The notes beneath the pieces are model-generated. The model was not told where the DNA came from. It was given only the letters and a program-made list of their open reading frames with translations, and did not search any database. 6,052 bases of DNA from an uncultured Flavobacteriales bacterium (GTDB lineage: Bacteria > Bacteroidota > Bacteroidia > Flavobacteriales_D > SKUL01). The position numbers were made by a program, and so were the translations under genes. The stretch spans positions 1-6,052 of the forward strand of contig CALDPJ010000084.1 of assembly GCA_937911795.1 (NCBI GenBank). Reading direction: 5' to 3'. The stretch's first letter is position 1, and the number at the start of each line of letters is the position of its first letter. Shown here piece by piece: positions 4,509 through 6,052 of the stretch.

Positions 4509-6052
4509 TCAGAACCGAATTCCAACCACCACAATATCATCCAGTTGTTCAACATCACCCATCCAGGTATTCAGTGTTTCCTGAAGTTTCTGCTGCTGGA
4601 TATGTAACGGCAAGTGCGCAATATCTGCGAGTAATTTCTTGAACTGGCGTGATTTGAACTTCTTATAATCCGGCCCTCCGAACTGATCGACAAAACCGTC
4701 TGAAAAAACATAGGCACAATCTCCGGGTTCGGTTGTAGTGGTGTGTCGCTGAAACTGCTTTTCATTACCAGGTTCATAACTACCCACCGAAAAGCGGTCG
4801 GCCTTGAACTCTGTAACTTCACCATTCCGAACCAGATACAGCGGATTGAACGCTCCGGAAAAATCGAGCGTGCGGGTGTTTTGGTCGTAAACCCCGAGCG
4901 CCATGTCCATACCGTCCTTCGGCATCTTTTCATTCTCTTTTTGTCGTAGAAACTTTTCAACTCCGTAGCTGAGCTCCTGAAGAATTACTTCGGGCCGGGT
5001 TTCATTCAGTTCAATGGCAATTTTATCGAGAATACTATAGCCGACAACCGACATAAAGGCTCCGGGCACGCCATGTCCGGTACAATCTGCCGCAGCGAAA
5101 AGAATTTTATTGCCAATTTTATTGAACCAGTAAAAATCGCCGCTCACGATATCTTTCGGCTGATAAAGAATAAAAGCATCCAGTCCGTAGGATTCTATTT
5201 CTGACTGTGGAATCAGAATGGCTTCCTGTATGCGCCGCGCGTAATTGATACTGTCTAGAATGTCGTTGTTTTTCTTTTCGAGCTCCAGGCTTTTCTCCAC
5301 CACTTCTTTGGTGCGCTGTCGTACTTTTTCGGCCAATACCCGCTTCTCTTTCTTCAGTTTTCGCTCGCGCAATTTGATGTACATCACCAGAAAAATGACG
5401 GAGGCCAACACCGCAATGACATAAAAAGTATTGCTGCGGTACCACGGAGGATGAATTTCAAACGCTGCGGGTGCTGAAATTTCCTGTTCCTGATTCCAAC
5501 GGTTTTTCGCCTGAACGAGAAAACGATAATCACCCTCGGGCAATCCGTTGTAGGTAGTACTGCGCACCTTTGTCCATTCCGACCAATGCTCATCCCGACC
5601 TTCGAGCATTGTGCGGTACCACACGTTTTCCGGATCGGTAAGGCTCACCGTCAGGTAAGAGAAAGTAAGTTCATTCTGATTGAACTTCAGGTCAATTTTT
5701 TCACCGGAATTCACAGGCTTATCTTCTACCAACATTTCCGTAATCCGAAGCTCGTGAATTGGGTAGACCGGTTTTTCGAGTCTCGGAGTGTTTCGGAAAA
5801 TTCCGTTCGCCGTTCCGTACCAGATTTCCTTTCCGGTATTGAGCGATACTCTACGCTTCACTTCCACTCCGGCAAATCCGGCTGAAAAACCAAAATGCAG
5901 GGATTTCATTTCCTCTTTATTAATCTTCGAAATGCCCAGGTGAGAACCGATCCAGATGTTTCCGTTTTCATCCTGATCAATGGTAGCGATGGAATTGGAA
6001 AGCAATCCTTCGGTAGTGGTGAAATGTTCCTTATTTCCGGATTCGTATAACT
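4509..6052 (-). CDS. Propeller/Y_Y_Y receptor with SpoIIE-type (PP2C-like) Ser/Thr phosphatase domain, 5' end outside window
   Basis: The open frame runs in from the right edge to TGA at 4509-4511, showing 513 residues. In order along the fragment: propeller sensor motifs (EGLLSNSIATIDQDENGNIW, about 14-33, and GKEIWYGTANGIF, 73-85); a Y_Y_Y domain (about 125-200, ending APAAFEIHPPWYRS); one membrane span (about 207-227); a charged coiled coil (about 227-277); and a SpoIIE/PP2C phosphatase domain (about 293-513). Metal-binding aspartates are present: Asp305 in SGDFYW, Asp322 in DCTGHGVPGA, Asp451 in SDGFVDQFG, and Asp504/505 in LDDIVVVG. The layout implies an extracytoplasmic sensor driving a cytoplasmic phosphatase. 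In known cases such phosphatases act on phosphorylated anti-sigma-factor antagonists or other STAS-type partners. There is no histidine kinase domain. The TTG at 6005 is not the start, since the frame and propeller similarity continue upstream. The TPR-caspase gene follows after 61 bp. Confidence 0.92.
   Translation of the reverse strand, partial: LYESGNKEHFTTTEGLLSNSIATIDQDENGNIWIGSHLGISKINKEEMKSLHFGFSAGFAGVEVKRRVSLNTGKEIWYGTANGIFRNTPRLEKPVYPIHELRITEMLVEDKPVNSGEKIDLKFNQNELTFSYLTVSLTDPENVWYRTMLEGRDEHWSEWTKVRSTTYNGLPEGDYRFLVQAKNRWNQEQEISAPAAFEIHPPWYRSNTFYVIAVLASVIFLVMYIKLRERKLKKEKRVLAEKVRQRTKEVVEKSLELEKKNNDILDSINYARRIQEAILIPQSEIESYGLDAFILYQPKDIVSGDFYWFNKIGNKILFAAADCTGHGVPGAFMSVVGYSILDKIAIELNETRPEVILQELSYGVEKFLRQKENEKMPKDGMDMALGVYDQNTRTLDFSGAFNPLYLVRNGEVTEFKADRFSVGSYEPGNEKQFQRHTTTTEPGDCAYVFSDGFVDQFGGPDYKKFKSRQFKKLLADIAHLPLHIQQQKLQETLNTWMGDVEQLDDIVVVGIRF

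Noticed and set aside
4571..4960. A 129-residue minus-strand open frame within the phosphatase domain
   Set aside because: It is a shifted-frame reading of the SpoIIE domain, whose true frame contains all the metal-binding motifs.
6003..6005. TTG as the start codon of the phosphatase gene
   Set aside because: The frame stays open to the window edge, and the upstream residues (HFTTTEG before LLSNSIA) belong to a propeller motif, so the protein starts beyond the window.
2036..6052. Anti-phage defence island with a caspase effector
   Set aside because: The caspase-like protein is exported by its signal peptide, and there is no nuclease, gasdermin, cyclase, TIR or other defence gene in the window; the surroundings are housekeeping genes.
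4509..6052. Hybrid two-component system (histidine kinase) call for the receptor
   Set aside because: After the membrane span there is a coiled coil and a SpoIIE/PP2C domain; no HisKA, HATPase or receiver domain is present.

Overview
The window looks like chromosomal DNA of a Bacteroidota (Bacteroidetes) bacterium. Three signs point there: start-proximal TAnnTTTG promoter elements with no strong Shine-Dalgarno sites; a signal peptide ending in Gly-Gln, as the Bacteroidetes Q-rule predicts; and a propeller/Y_Y_Y sensor protein of a kind abundant in this phylum. The lineage below phylum cannot be fixed from the sequence. The DNA is almost entirely coding, with roughly balanced base composition by eye. 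I see no RNA genes, insertion sequences, CRISPR arrays or other mobile-element traces.

Layout: (1) Bases 1-674, + strand: the 3' part of a PQQ-dependent sugar (sorbosone/glucose-type) dehydrogenase, whose start lies outside the window. (2) Bases 662-1354, - strand: aat, leucyl/phenylalanyl-tRNA--protein transferase, converging on and overlapping the dehydrogenase by 13 bp. (3) Bases 1388-2023, + strand: a Nudix hydrolase of the CoA-pyrophosphatase type, divergent from aat across a 33-bp gap holding two back-to-back -7 promoter elements. (4) Bases 2036-4447, - strand: an 803-residue exported protein with about nine TPR repeats, two duplicated beta-rich modules and a C-terminal caspase-like (C14) domain with an intact His/Cys pair. 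(5) Bases 4509-6052, - strand: the C-terminal 513 residues of a membrane-anchored receptor phosphatase (propeller end, Y_Y_Y domain, one membrane span, coiled coil, SpoIIE/PP2C domain), whose start lies outside the window.

Genes 1-3 are ordinary metabolism and housekeeping: periplasmic sugar oxidation, N-degron tagging for ClpS/ClpAP, and CoA/nucleotide sanitation. The pair at 2036-6052 is the most interesting part. A signal-sensing Ser/Thr phosphatase lies directly upstream of, and in the same direction as, an exported TPR-caspase protein. Each architecture is known in outline in Bacteroidota. Whether the two form a working module cannot be decided from this window, and their predicted compartments (phosphatase in the cytoplasm, caspase outside it) argue against simple direct contact.
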